Under the pieces are notes generated by a model. That model was not told the origin of the DNA. It did no database searches and was given only the letters and a program-made list of their open reading frames with translations. Below are positions 37,001-43,207 of a DNA stretch of 64,000 bases, piece after piece (within the stretch, counting starts at the first letter, position 1; each line of letters opens with the position of its first letter). Both the position numbers and the translations under genes were made by a program. The stretch comes from Siphonodentalium dalli. Taxonomy: Eukaryota; Mollusca; Scaphopoda; Gadilida; Siphonodentaliidae. Location of the stretch: the NCBI GenBank assembly GCA_032622095.1, contig CP136062.1, positions 144,850,351 to 144,914,350 of the forward strand. The letters run 5' to 3'.

Positions 37001-38331
37001 TATTCAAATCTTTTATGATGTGAAGCCAGGTTGCTGTTAGTAGACGGGGGAATTTTATTACACATTACGTAACTGACATGCCATTGAGTTAAGTACGGCC
37101 CGTTTGTACATTCAAATATGGGACAATGCATTCGCGTATTTTATCTTGCAGACCGAACAAGAAATTACATAACCAGAAATTACATAACCAGTGTGCAGAT
37201 TAAGCACTTTGACGATTAATGTTTTAAATCCAATATTATTTGAAATGCCTGGTTAAATGTTACAGCTTCTCTTGTCCCCTCTGTACAGCCGTCACAATTC
37301 AATCAACGCTCGGGTTACAAAATAAATTCAGGTTTCCATGGTACGATATTTCCGATGTACGAAACCCGCCAAGGACGGCGATACTTTCGTCGCCTGACTT
37401 CGTCGATCTATTCAGCGTTTTTGAATTAGCTTTTGAATTAGTTTGGCCAAATGGAATTTGTATTGACAATTTATAAAACAAAATGGCCACGGACAGCGCG
37501 AGAATTGTTAACCATGCAATTTCTGCAACGATGATAAAAGATTTCAACACGTCTTACGACGAATTGCGCTAAACATAAGTTAGAACCGCCAAAAAGTTTA
37601 GACTGCTTTATAATATCCACACCTAATGTAATAACTTTGATACAAAACTATAACGTTGACATGCCTCCAATGAATAGCGTGATGCTAAAAAAACTAATAC
37701 CATGTTGAGATGATCAATTAGCTTTATTGGTTCTCACCTATTACTTGAATCACATTATTCATTTCGTGTCGTATTTTGATTCTGATTCCACAAACTGCGG
37801 AATAAGACGATGTCTACGTCACACGACAAAATGACGCTCGCCCCGCGACGATACAAAAAATGTACAATACAATTACCATCATACTTGACAAGATGACACG
37901 GAAACTGCCTCTCTGAGGATTCTGAATAAACTATGTAAGTCCTTTTTTCTTTCAATTTATTGTATAAATATAGAACGACCTATGTGTGAACGGGTATGTT
38001 GATACTGCACTTGTACCATCGCGGAAGGATACAATTCGGGGCCTTCATTGCTGGCACTCGTGACGTATTGACAAACCAATTCACAAACTATCTAGTGTCT
38101 CTCTTTGTATTTCGAATACATGCAGGGGTGGTCTACATTGTTATTAATAATGTTTATGGAGATATTATAGAGTCAATTATTTTGTACATTGCAGCCATAA
38201 CACCAGCTGGCACAAAAATCAGACAGAGGGCGCTGGACCTGAGGGTTTTGGATGACATCAGCATTCTACGCAACCCAACAGTAAATCTCACATCCAGAAG
38301 GATCAGCATACCGAAGCGGGATGTTCATTAA
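2284..38331 (+). CDS. PDXK: Gene A: divergent pyridoxal kinase-like protein, split over at least ten exons
   Basis: Pyridoxal kinase phosphorylates pyridoxal, pyridoxine and pyridoxamine in the cytosol using ATP. The exons I can place are 2284-2373, 8123-8170, 10808-10918, 13222-13305, 17682-17716, 22960-23045, 34811-34959, 35378-35493, 36111-36177 and 38195-38331. Apart from one gap after exon 1 the phases join correctly, giving about 307 codons plus a missing exon; vertebrate PDXK is about 312 residues. Family landmarks appear in the right order: an N-terminal HGHTVIGNT block, YDLIYCGYVG, CDPVLGD, LADIATPNGYEL, GPGDLTAVLFGCW and EKTLSTMNQIIERT. Odd points are GPGD in place of GTGD, an altered N-terminal substrate-loop block, and one GC-AG intron. 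Family membership is strongly supported. Catalytic competence and substrate are unknown. A paralogue lies in opposite orientation at 62330-49991. Confidence 0.82.
2971..3036 (+). CDS. Orphan candidate first exon (low confidence)
   Basis: An ATG opens a 22-codon frame rich in Arg/Lys (MRRSRRTIKKPDRY...) that ends at CCCATGCAG followed by GTAAGAA, a strong splice-donor match. No partner exon was recognised. The basic RRSRRTIKKPDRY style is also seen at the C-terminus of retroelement polyproteins, so this could be a transposon remnant, an alternative first exon or chance. Confidence 0.25.
4885..5277. mobile_element. piggyBac-like non-autonomous TIR element with two cruciform modules
   Basis: The ends are CCCTTTACCCAACA and its inverted copy TGTTGGGTAAAGGG. 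They are flanked on both sides by TTAA (4881-4884 and 5278-5281), the target and duplication typical of piggyBac elements. No transposase is encoded. Inside are two near-perfect 69-bp palindromes, 4911-4979 and about 5060-5126, each with long arms (GCCAATGCATTCTCTTATAT...) around a CGACCATAGGTCG centre. The two are placed in inverse orientation around an AT-rich spacer. Confidence 0.75.
6157..6378 (-). pseudogene. Non-LTR retrotransposon ORF1 (zinc-knuckle gag) relic
   Basis: The minus-strand frame encodes spaced cysteine/histidine blocks ending in NCQDAHPAMDRSCP. This closely fits the last zinc knuckle (C-x2-C-x3-HPA-x4-CP) of Jockey/CR1-type ORF1 proteins. Degenerate knuckles precede it (CGYGHDQEKC). 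The first cysteine of the last knuckle is replaced, and the frame stops shortly after. Downstream minus-strand sequence to about 5540 may belong to the same element. It is an old fragment inside a gene A intron, partly adjacent to the TIR element at 6475. Confidence 0.55.
6475..6932. mobile_element. Palindromic TIR element (MITE) carrying the same cruciform modules
   Basis: The long inverted ends start TGTGACCCGCCATATC and finish GATATGGCGGGTCACA. They are flanked by TA on each side, which suggests a Tc1/mariner-type target. Homology between the two ends extends through a CCCTGTG(C/T)CAATGC block into the palindromes at 6524-6592 and 6812-6880. Those palindromes are nearly identical to the ones in the TTAA-flanked element at 4885-5277. 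The centre carries a further imperfect hairpin (GAGCCCC...GGGGCTC). Confidence 0.7.
8123..8170 (+). CDS. PDXK: Gene A exon (acidic linker segment)
   Basis: This is a 48-nt exon between CTAATTCCAG and GTGAGT. It encodes DEFEYEELLKKETSDA and joins in phase to the exon at 10808. The segment has no clear counterpart in vertebrate PDXK, so the assignment rests on splice sites and phase compatibility rather than on similarity. Confidence 0.5.
8171..10807 (+). other. Gene A intron, nothing recognised
   Basis: AT-rich intronic sequence. I found no recognisable transposon ends or coding relics in it. Confidence 0.4.
10808..10918 (+). CDS. PDXK: Gene A exon (LNxxDL to YDLIYCG)
   Basis: The exon lies between TTTTTTTTGCAG and GTATAG. 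It encodes 36 full codons including NRMDLNETDRLYRSMKR and YDLIYC. This aligns with the PDXK segment NSDELQELYEGL...KYDYVLTGY, which lines the nucleotide-binding side of the fold. The start and end phases match the neighbouring exons. Confidence 0.75.
11046..11172. repeat. 127-bp direct repeat, left copy
   Basis: This block, starting CCGTTAAAGTAACAATTACA and ending AAGACTTA, recurs at 12532-12658 with about 91% identity by eye. It abuts an inverted-repeat-bounded segment directly. Confidence 0.8.
11173..12531. mobile_element. Inverted-repeat-bounded segment between long direct repeats
   Basis: The segment starts GGTGGATACACACATGCATG (11174 onward) and ends with the inverted copy CATGCATGTGTGTATCCACC (12530); the inverted match is 24 bp. 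It encodes nothing recognisable. The direct repeats on either side touch the inverted ends exactly. The class is not recognised. Confidence 0.55.
12532..12658. repeat. 127-bp direct repeat, right copy
   Basis: Partner of 11046-11172, starting CCGTTAAAATAACAATAACA and ending AAGACTTA. Roughly eleven substitutions separate the two copies. Confidence 0.8.
12926..13010 (+). repeat. Possible tRNA-derived SINE head
   Basis: TAGCCGAGGTGG matches a tRNA A box except at one position. CATCGAATCAC follows about 25 bases later and keeps the TCGAATC core of a B box. No full tRNA cloverleaf can be formed, so this is at most a degenerate SINE. Confidence 0.3.
13222..13305 (+). CDS. PDXK: Gene A exon (GYVGEGESK...)
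   Basis: An 84-nt exon between ATTACAG and GTAAGT encodes GYVGEGESKIRWGEIIKEIK and then NQNDVIY. It aligns with the PDXK segment TGYTRDKSFL...VQELKQQNPRLVYV. Its phases join the exons at 10808 and 17682. Confidence 0.75.
13485..13646 (+). mobile_element. Helitron-like element A, 5'-truncated
   Basis: The element consists of a single 122-bp-type core unit (TGAATGTATCTTGCCCCGG...) followed by a 3' end with hairpin GCCCGGACAACGTCGGGC and then CCATCGGCTAG. No typical TC-start head is present. It is immediately followed by the head of element B. Confidence 0.65.
13647..14414 (+). mobile_element. Helitron-like element B with 122-bp core repeats
   Basis: It begins TCTCATATATATTTTGAAG, followed by a TGTCTGTC-rich run, as many animal Helitron-derived elements do. 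It ends in a CCCGG...CGGGC hairpin and CTAG at 14411-14414. About four core units with a 122-bp period (near 13874, 13996, 14118 and 14240) give shifted copies of the same short reading frame on both strands. Those frames are not genes. The 3' hairpin segment is partly duplicated (GCCCGGACAACGTC twice). Confidence 0.75.
14415..15267 (+). mobile_element. Helitron-like element C
   Basis: It begins TCTATTATATATTTTGGAAG, with a GTTTGTTTGTGTGTG run, directly after the CTAG of element B. It ends with hairpin CCCGGACGAAGTCGGG, TCACCTTCTAG and then a T. Its interior contains repeated AAGGTCAA/GGGTCAAATCG phrases. Its 3' end is shared with the minus-strand element at 59179-59749. Confidence 0.7.
15268..16057 (+). 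other. Gene A intron, nothing recognised
   Basis: AT-rich sequence between the Helitron array and the trinucleotide microsatellite. I see no gene or element ends in it. Confidence 0.4.
16058..16450. repeat. Compound (CCA/CCG)n-(ATC)n microsatellite with an internal duplication
   Basis: Runs of CCA and CCG triplets pass into ATC/TCA triplets. A ~150-bp block starting CCACCATTATCATCATCAAT is present twice (from about 16155 and from about 16305), with ATAAGATGTTTCAT as a non-repetitive landmark in each. The poly-His, poly-Pro and poly-Asp frames are products of the repeat, not genes. Confidence 0.9.
16650..17290 (-). pseudogene. LINE reverse-transcriptase relic (CR1/Jockey-like)
   Basis: Read on the minus strand in shifting frames, the sequence shows ILPAFSKFPEKMHKRL, then LVNNIASTNDKT, LGQPKAFDTINHEF and CGVPHGLFLGS. 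These are in the order of non-LTR RT blocks 1 to 4 (ILP.FSK.FEK, FLDLSKAFDTVNH, GVPQGSILGP). Frameshifts and stops separate them. The catalytic YADD region is only doubtfully recognisable as CDD. It is an old fragment in a gene A intron. Confidence 0.7.
17682..17716 (+). CDS. PDXK: Gene A micro-exon (CDPVLGD)
   Basis: This 35-nt exon between TTTCCACAG and GCAAGT encodes CDPVLGDENAM, the highly conserved PDXK block that follows strand VYV. Two leading bases complete a codon from the previous exon and the exon ends phase 0. The donor is GC rather than GT (ATG|GCAAGT), the usual form of GC-AG introns. Confidence 0.75.
17717..22959 (+). other. Gene A intron with weak dispersed repeats
   Basis: No gene is recognised. 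There are diverged direct repeats: AAAGATG(A/G)CT(G/A)CCAAAATGGCAC at about 18181 and 18519; several GG(C/T)GGCCATCTT phrases between 21390 and 22290; and an ~85-bp block at about 19270 that resembles one at about 19834. Confidence 0.4.
22960..23045 (+). CDS. PDXK: Gene A exon (VPE...LADIATPNGYEL)
   Basis: An 86-nt exon between ATATTTCAG and GTAGGT encodes FEVPETVDLFKEHLLPLAD followed by IATPNGYEL. It aligns with PDXK [26 protein letters not shown]. The same exon in gene B (62330-62245) has equal length and phase, with six of 28 residues changed. Confidence 0.85.
23713..24105. repeat. TIR element of the GAATACCAGTTAA family, copy in gene A intron
   Basis: The sequence begins GGGTGTCAACCCCC, contains CGGTACGTGGGATT and AACTGGTATTCATGG, and ends with GGGAGTGGGGGTAAC. 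It is alignable, in inverted orientation, with 61398-61737 in the corresponding intron of gene B. It therefore predates the gene duplication. Confidence 0.5.
25201..25205. repeat. Target site duplication ATATT, left
   Basis: The 5 bp immediately before the left LTR are repeated exactly at 34503-34507. Confidence 0.9.
25206..25347 (+). repeat. 5' LTR
   Basis: 142 bp, TG...CA, starting TGTAGTGGAGTTACAC and ending CACAACA. By eye it differs from the 3' LTR at seven positions (about 95% identity). Confidence 0.93.
25348..25366 (+). other. Primer-binding site
   Basis: TGATGTCAGAAGTGAGGAT directly abuts the 5' LTR. It resembles the tRNA-Leu-type site TGGTGTCAGAAGTGGGAT with two mismatches. The tRNA assignment is from general knowledge of such elements. 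Confidence 0.7.
25423..26386 (+). pseudogene. gag relic with two zinc knuckles
   Basis: The capsid-like part is split between two frames (25423-25704 and 25628-25930), with a shift in an A-rich run near 25635. It contains the RQTIDQFVTDLKLLSKSCEYG block typical of retroelement gag. Two knuckles follow at about 26075-26176: CNKCGQQHFENQFC and CSICHQKHKFWRQC. Aromatic residues and Cys/His spacing are kept. Gag would package the element's RNA in a particle; here the frame is broken and cannot give the full protein. Confidence 0.85.
26532..28165. mobile_element. Non-coding insertion inside the protease region
   Basis: The segment begins CTGGGGGTGGTGGGTGTC and ends TTCCGACCCCCCCCCTG, giving weak G/C-rich inverted ends. 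It contains a strong hairpin (27714-27816) and no coding region. I could not find a clean target duplication, so the borders are approximate. Confidence 0.5.
27714..27816. repeat. 103-bp near-perfect palindrome
   Basis: Arms starting GTTGACTACGCGAATGTAGT pair with the inverted copy ending GTAGTCAAC at 27816, with about one mismatch in 38 bp. Inside the loop GTTCAC...GTGAAC pairs again, so nearly the whole block can fold. Confidence 0.85.
28669..29065 (+). pseudogene. Reverse-transcriptase relic
   Basis: The sequence carries the RT order FSKLDACSGFWQ, LTTFNTPFGIY and GVDTSMDDVII. The catalytic (Y/F)xDD block reads SMDD at about 28894-28905, so the aromatic residue is lost. A stop precedes at about 28668 and the frame breaks again near 28960. 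Confidence 0.85.
29065..29847 (+). pseudogene. RNase H relic
   Basis: It contains PTDKKAVQRFLGMVNFLARY (the RT/RNase H linker), ADSSQSGLGAVLLQ and AETRYAQIEKEICA, the usual order. The first catalytic DAS reads ADSS. A stop (TAG at about 29458) follows EKEICA, an AT microsatellite has expanded at about 29488-29508, and TDHKPLVAIF continues in another frame. The end of the domain and the tether to integrase (SPGQFLHTSDTLSREY) lie at 29600-29700. Confidence 0.85.
29848..30978 (+). pseudogene. Integrase relic, part 1
   Basis: The zinc-binding HHCC module is visible as HSGHLGMQKC...VSNCSLKY; the final cysteine is lost. The catalytic core shows SDNGPCYSS...EFKNFAEQ around 30328-30380. The PNG-x-E block reads PNGDT followed by a stop at about 30436. 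Downstream RCTPIECGKSPAELLMGRKL and a GPY-like region follow until the Helitron at 30979. Confidence 0.85.
30979..34133 (+). mobile_element. Helitron-like element, copy 1 (3155 bp), inserted in pol
   Basis: It starts TCTATATCTATATTTGTG with a (TCTG)n run. It ends with GGGCAACGCCGGGTAACCC, TGCTAG, and lies between A and T. The body (about 31186-33070) is an array of roughly 140-bp units of two alternating types. One type contains GCCACCAAACTTATATA; the other contains TTTCCACCAAATTGATA. At about 32365 a second TCTG run and a second copy of the head module occur. The last ~770 bp are unique to the family. No Rep/helicase is encoded. Copy 2 is at 43208-46231. Confidence 0.85.
34134..34218 (+). 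pseudogene. pol C-terminal tail after the Helitron
   Basis: Immediately after the Helitron the sequence encodes a basic tail (SRSGRTVKKPDRLIERI then stop at 34216). This is the usual end of gypsy-type polyproteins and shows that the Helitron interrupted the last part of pol. Confidence 0.75.
34219..34349 (+). repeat. Tandem ~55-bp repeat before the 3' LTR
   Basis: The block AATATAGACATTCAGTTCAA... occurs twice between about 34220 and 34315 with three or four changes. Confidence 0.8.
34350..34360 (+). other. Polypurine tract
   Basis: GAGAAGGGAGA lies immediately 5' of the right LTR, the position expected for priming plus-strand synthesis. Confidence 0.85.
34361..34502 (+). repeat. 3' LTR
   Basis: 142 bp, starting TGTGGTGGAGTTACAC and ending CACAACA, followed by the target duplication ATATT (34503-34507). 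Confidence 0.93.
34811..34959 (+). CDS. PDXK: Gene A exon (WLLGRD...)
   Basis: A 149-nt exon between ATTCTTGCAG and GTACGT encodes WLLGRDIVTEDDVFDGINLL, then HDLGVKIVFVTSTTTGNPRK. It aligns with PDXK [25 protein letters not shown]...VVITS. The gene B counterpart (60864-60716) is equal in length and about 93% identical by eye. Confidence 0.85.
34960..35377 (+). other. Gene A intron
   Basis: A short intron of 418 bp. The corresponding intron of gene B is 5.2 kb because of inserted elements. Confidence 0.7.
35378..35493 (+). CDS. PDXK: Gene A exon carrying the GPGD motif
   Basis: A 116-nt exon between ATTTTCAG and GTAACA encodes YKIEFDKLPALFVGPGDLTA and VLFGCWYM. The segment aligns with PDXK VDAVFVGTGDLFAAMLLAW, which holds the catalytic Asp and the anion hole. 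The Asp is kept, but Thr of GTGD is Pro here and in gene B. Confidence 0.87.
35494..36110 (+). other. Gene A intron containing the empty site of the 51722-55328 insertion
   Basis: Sequence near 35590-35640 (ATAATCAAGCACTTGCATCAAGACATAGCG) aligns with the flanks of the TIR element in gene B but without the insertion. Confidence 0.65.
36111..36177 (+). CDS. PDXK: Gene A exon (EKTLSTMNQIIERT)
   Basis: A 67-nt exon between CCATTAACAG and GTGAGT encodes NAFEKTLSTMNQIIERTYKH. It aligns with PDXK [20 protein letters not shown]. The exon is phase 0 in and phase 1 out, exactly as in gene B (51230-51164). Confidence 0.8.
36560..36836 (+). mobile_element. Helitron-like 3' fragment
   Basis: It contains CTCGACCGATCCGACTCAAA/TTTGGTATGTAG as in elements B and C. 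It ends CCCGGACGAAGTC, AGACACATCAGCTAG before T. The left border is unclear and the terminal hairpin is degraded. Confidence 0.55.
36837..38194 (+). other. Remainder of gene A last intron
   Basis: No gene is recognised. The final ~200 bp before the last exon (for example TTGTACCATCGCGGAAGGAT) are alignable with gene B in inverted orientation. Confidence 0.5.
38195..38331 (+). CDS. PDXK: Gene A last exon
   Basis: A 137-nt exon after TTGTACATTGCAG encodes TKIRQRALDLRVLDDISILR and ends KRDVH-stop. It aligns with the PDXK C-terminus (MQLELRMVQSKRDIEDP...) and has a short extra tail. The gene B counterpart is 50127-49991. Confidence 0.82.
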
Positions 38332-38335
38332 TAAA
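38330..38335 (+). promoter_or_regulatory. Poly(A) signal overlapping the gene A stop codon
   Basis: AATAAA begins at the second base of the TAA stop. The same overlap is present in gene B, which supports a real, very short 3' untranslated region. Confidence 0.55.
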
Positions 38336-39403
38336 ATTTGATGTGACTGTATTTCACTGAGACAACAGTTATTCTAGTTTTATTTACTCCATAGCTTTAA
38401 TCTATAGCTTAATGTCATCTCCACTTTGGCCGAATGTGAGGTACCAGTAACATAAATATGGCGTTTTAGACAGTTTTAGCAGTTATGTTTTAAACTGTTA
38501 CAAATGTCAAATATTGACACAAAAGGTCTTTAGTAAAAAGTTTGCATGAGGTTGTAAAAAATGCGTTTCTGCCTCTCTGAGCACCCACCCAGCCCGGCAT
38601 ACCTTCCTGCAAATGTTTTGTTACCCCCGGCTAATTAGTTGATTATCTTTGAGAGAAAATTCCCTCAGTGGGAACAGGAAGTTACACGTAAATATGGAGG
38701 TAATGTTTGTTTAGTTGTCACGAAGAGTCTGGTGTGGTCCCGAAGTAATGGAGGGGATCTGGGTATTTTTATGCTGCTGATTTTTGCAGTGAATGGGGTT
38801 GATGTGGAAATGCAACATTTTTAGTATTAAAAAAATGCCGAAAAGTGTGCGTTTAGTGTCACCGTATGGTGTATCGGATGACGTTCTAAGCGACAATTGG
38901 CCACTTGAAGTTTAACTATGACGCAATTATCTGTATATTGGGCACGAATGCAATTTAGGATGGTTTTGACTCGCGAATTATCAAAGTGATACCGTTCTGT
39001 GCAGAGGAAGAACAGTAACTGTATTGTGATGACGTGTTATGTTTGAGTGTGATATATAAAAGTGGTATGCAAATTAACATGCTGCCTTTTCTTGCAAGGA
39101 ATTGTATTACTTGGGGTTTATAGACACTATGCATATGTTTGTTTCTGTGGGGAGGTGTTAGTAAGGAACTATTTCTTGAATACATGACACCGCTGGAGTC
39201 GTGGTCACTCTAGATTACGAATGTCGACTTGCGTTATAAAACACCTGTATTATTGATTCTTGCGAGATAATTGCATGATTTTTGCAGGAAATATATAGTT
39301 TTTACTTCTCATGTAGTCAGGCGTGGTATACAGATTTTATAAGCATTTTTTCATTTGATTTCTGGCAGGTTGTAGCTTTCTATACCGAATTTTTTGCAAT
39401 ATC

Positions 39404-39505
39404 ATGCCGGACAAATTGCGAGTGTACGAACGTACACTTACTGTGAATAAAACACACAACGTACCGGTGACATGCTACATGATCATACCTGTAACGAGGA
39501 CACGC
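39404..39505 (+). CDS. Orphan candidate first exon (low confidence)
   Basis: An ATG opens 34 codons (MPDKLRVYERTLTVNK...) that end phase 0 exactly at a strong donor, GTGAGT. The frame would otherwise stop at 39557. Codon content looks coding-like, but I recognise no family and no partner exon. Confidence 0.3.
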
Positions 39506-40016
39506 GTGAGTAACGGCGGACACGATTTCCGCGTGATGCTCAAGAAAAACGGTTGCTAAACGACTTTTAAATATCTGTACCTAAAGTTTAGTGTGTGTTC
39601 TGTTTTGGGACAATATTAGTCTTCATGTGAGTGTGCTAAATTTTAAGCTACTAAAGGTATATATATATAGCAAAGAGGTACGCGAATTGTAACATTGCAC
39701 TTAAATTGACCCAAACTATAGTATTATCACGACCACATCAGAACAAAGAGTGACGTTGAGGCACCCCAGGAATCCGGTCATTAAAATGTCAGCAATACAA
39801 CCACCGCCAAGCAACCAATTACCAGAAAACCTCATATTTTGCATGGCAATTGGTAACGAGGACAACGTAGACTTTTTTGTGGAAAGTTGTAAATTGGAAA
39901 CGGATGCGATTTTTTTATCGAAATTATTTTCATTCACACGACATGAGGCAAAAAAAAACCTGTGTTTAGGTTTTTACCTACCCTAGAAAAATGTGCCTAC
40001 CCAAAACTTTTTATTT

Positions 40017-40164
40017 AAGAAATAAATACACGATGTAGAGGTGTGTATGGTCAAGTTGTACCACAAAAAAATGATTGTAGGACGACGCGTACCGGAGTCC
40101 TACAATCAGTTTTTTTGTGGTACAACTTGACCATACACACCGATACACCGTGTATTTATTTCTT
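40017..40164. mobile_element. Palindromic MITE, copy 1
   Basis: The element is nearly palindromic. It runs from AAGAAATAAATACACG to its inverted copy ending TATTTATTTCTT, with GGTCAAGTTGTACCAC arms and a central GATTGTAGGAC/GTCCTACAATC. A related copy is at 61910-62048. Confidence 0.8.
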
Positions 40165-43030
40165 TTGTAATACGACTGAAAGTTTATGGTCACAATTCGA
40201 CTGAATAGTCAACGAAATGCTGCGCTTTTTCGGTCTCAGTTGAGAAAACATTTCGTGGTGTAATTCGTATTGGGCGTACTCGATTTCTTTGCATGGAGTA
40301 CTCTGGTAATGTCTTGTCTTGTTATGAAATTCCCCCGTTGACTTTTCGAGGCACCTCTTCTAGAAATAATCGTTGTGATTGCCAAAAAACGATGTGTTTT
40401 CAGCGGCGCCCGTGCGTTTCATTTAAATTGTACAGGAAATACGATTGGGTCATTTCTGTTTTGAACGTTGTTGGGACAACATGAATATGATCATCGACTA
40501 TGGACCATTTTCCTTACACAAAGCGATCTAAATGATCTAGTTTACTAAACTAATCTTATTCCCCGTCTGTACTGGTGAACAAACGCTTTCATTTTCAACT
40601 TGATTCCGAAATATCGAATATGATCGAGATTCGAATCGACGAATGCACAGCCCGGCCCCATGGATTTATTTTGTCATTTAATATACTTATTAAGTAACTT
40701 TCTTTGGTCGTAACATATATCAATATACCATAACATCATTTGGACCATATTCATTGGCAACCAAACTGGTTTCAAGCGACAAATCGCTAGAAAATTCGCA
40801 AGATTGTCAAGATGTAGCAAAATTCAAAGGGATACGGGTGCGGGTGTACTCCGTTGATGCCCCGTTTGCGCGGAGTTAGAAAAGACGTGAAAAGTCGCGT
40901 GCGGCGATCTGAATAAACCGATTTTTTTCGTGGTACAATTGGAAAAAGTAGAATTGTACCACAAAACTGGAACGAGATAGCCATGGTAACTCGGGCCACA
41001 GGCCAATCAGGACATGGCTTTTAAGCATAGTTAGGCAGGGTCGTATTACAATGGACTGTAGACACAGATATTTTATTTTTCAGTGGGAAGGGCAACGAAT
41101 GGTATCTTACACATTTTCAAACCTCTCCTATAAAAACGTTCAGATTGTTCTATTAGTTTAGTGCTCTGACTAACAAAGATAGCAATATTTAGTATTGAAC
41201 CTTTCAATTAATCTGAATTGTAAATCTTCCTAGATAGAATTGTCGACGACCCAATGGAATTCAGAATAAAAGAAAATAGAAAAAAAAAATCCCTACCTAC
41301 CCTAATTATTTTAAACCATGTAATCCTAAACACAGGTATTATTTTTCTGGCCTGACATATGCATACATCATATCTACATGTACATGGGCAAATTTGAAGA
41401 ACAATAAATGTCAACTTTTTGCGATATGGCCATTTAATAATCGTATTACATATTTTAAACAACATAATGATACATACTTCAAATTTTCCAGCGTTTCCTG
41501 GCATTAGCGGGAAAATTATGTATTCACAGTTAGGGCATATAGAGTCGTTTATTATAGGCGGAGCCTATTTCGAATTGTAGCCAATGAGAATGAGATTTGT
41601 GGTAATTGTTCAGATCGCTAGAGCGGAGAATTCGTCATTCTAGCCGTGTAACTTCACTGAGAGGGTCACATTAATTTTTATAAAAATATTCAATCAAATG
41701 AAATAAATTATCAATGCTGTGTCCAGCTATATAGCGTTCTTCATTCTGTAATATAACTCAGCTGAAAGATGACAAATTATTCACAATGTTCAGAATATTG
41801 ATACATTTATAATTATGAGTAGATTTCAATAAGGGTGCGGTCCGAACACCCGAGCTGCACATACGAGTGGGCTTCCGATTTCAGGTTTCCAGTCCCTATA
41901 AAAGGGGTGCATGGTTTTTCCTGACCGGCTGTGCAGACTTTCTGGGATGTATTTACATTGTGTATGTAAACTATTATAGCATGTGCCCACATATAACCTG
42001 TAAAGCATGTTACGCAATAAATGCCGTCTGTGACCACAGCTAGCGCGGCTCAGTTGCAAATGAGTGTTTGTTTGAAATATGAGAGAATTGGGAATACATG
42101 TTGGTAATAACACAGGGATGTGACCAGAGCGTCTCCGTAAAATCAGGGGTGGGTGGCGCAAAACAAAATCCAGGATACAGAGTCCTGGTGGGTGGGTCCT
42201 TTCATGAGCTCCGATCATAGATTCTCCAACGCCGCGTAAATTATTTTCCCAATACAAGTTTAAAGACAAATTAGGACTATTAAAATTAATTAAAATGTCT
42301 AGACTTTAAACTGGACACAAAACAGAACATTACTCGAGAGAAGGGGGCTCCTAGTTTCAAAATGTATTCACTATTGGTTCGTTTATAGTACAATATTATG
42401 GAGTGGGTCCGCGTCTTACAAGGACAACAAATTGCACTGGAAAAAGCTATTTTATCAGTCCTCACAGGTATTCATTGTGTTTTACCTTCATGTATCCATA
42501 TGATGCCAATGTCAGCTCATTTAATTCGTCTGATGCTTTAAATGGTATGAATATTAAAAGATATACATATTTCCTGTATTATTGTATGATGTTCTTCATT
42601 CGGCAGATGGGACCTTGGATTATCGGGACAACCAAATAATGAAAAACGGAGTAATTGGACATAACATGCTAATTACTTCAAAACAATTATTTATCATTGT
42701 GAGGATAACATGTGATTTCGGGATTACCAGTTCTGCAACAGGGCTTGTGACGCGCTACGAGCCCTTTCCAATCCAACATCTTTGTGCGCCGTCCCTAATT
42801 ATGACAACTGTTAAATGTTTAACCAATGTTGGGTGTAGGCCACCAAAATCCAAGTTTCTGATGAGTGTTTTGGCGAAACCCGAGTTCAAACTTTAAATCA
42901 CTCCGTTTGATTTAAACTTGAGACCCAGTCGAAGGTTAACGGTGGATACTCATAAATTGACATGGATTGAACTCGTTACCGTACAATCTCAATAGTTCCG
43001 AACAGGGGAGTGGCGACACGGGAGACACAT

Positions 43031-43207
43031 GCAGGGACGTGACTAAAGGGGCTTGTTGTGGCGGTGGATTTCGACATCTAACTTCCATCTGCACCCAACC
43101 AAATTCCCAACTTCAGAGAAAACTTAACCCCCCCGTTAAGTTTGCAATATTCGCAACACCACGAGGGGTTGATGGAAGGTCTCGAACTTACTGTAATTTT
43201 AGTATAA
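43031..43207 (+). mobile_element. Solo hAT-like end
   Basis: CAGGGACGTGACTAAAGG and the following TCGACATC...TTCCATCTGCACCC resemble the left end of the hAT-type element at 51959. The remainder is replaced by the Helitron that starts at 43208. Confidence 0.4.

Larger units (their letters stand above)
38332..43030. other. Intergenic region between the two 3' ends, left part
   Basis: No confident gene. It contains a candidate orphan exon (39404-39505), a palindromic MITE (40017-40164) and a small hairpin (40930-40962) with the same GTGGTACAA arms. Confidence 0.45.

Noticed and set aside
37299-37550. Minus-strand frame with a hydrophobic N-terminal stretch
   Set aside because: It begins at GTG and has no partner exon; the hydrophobic run alone is not evidence for a gene.
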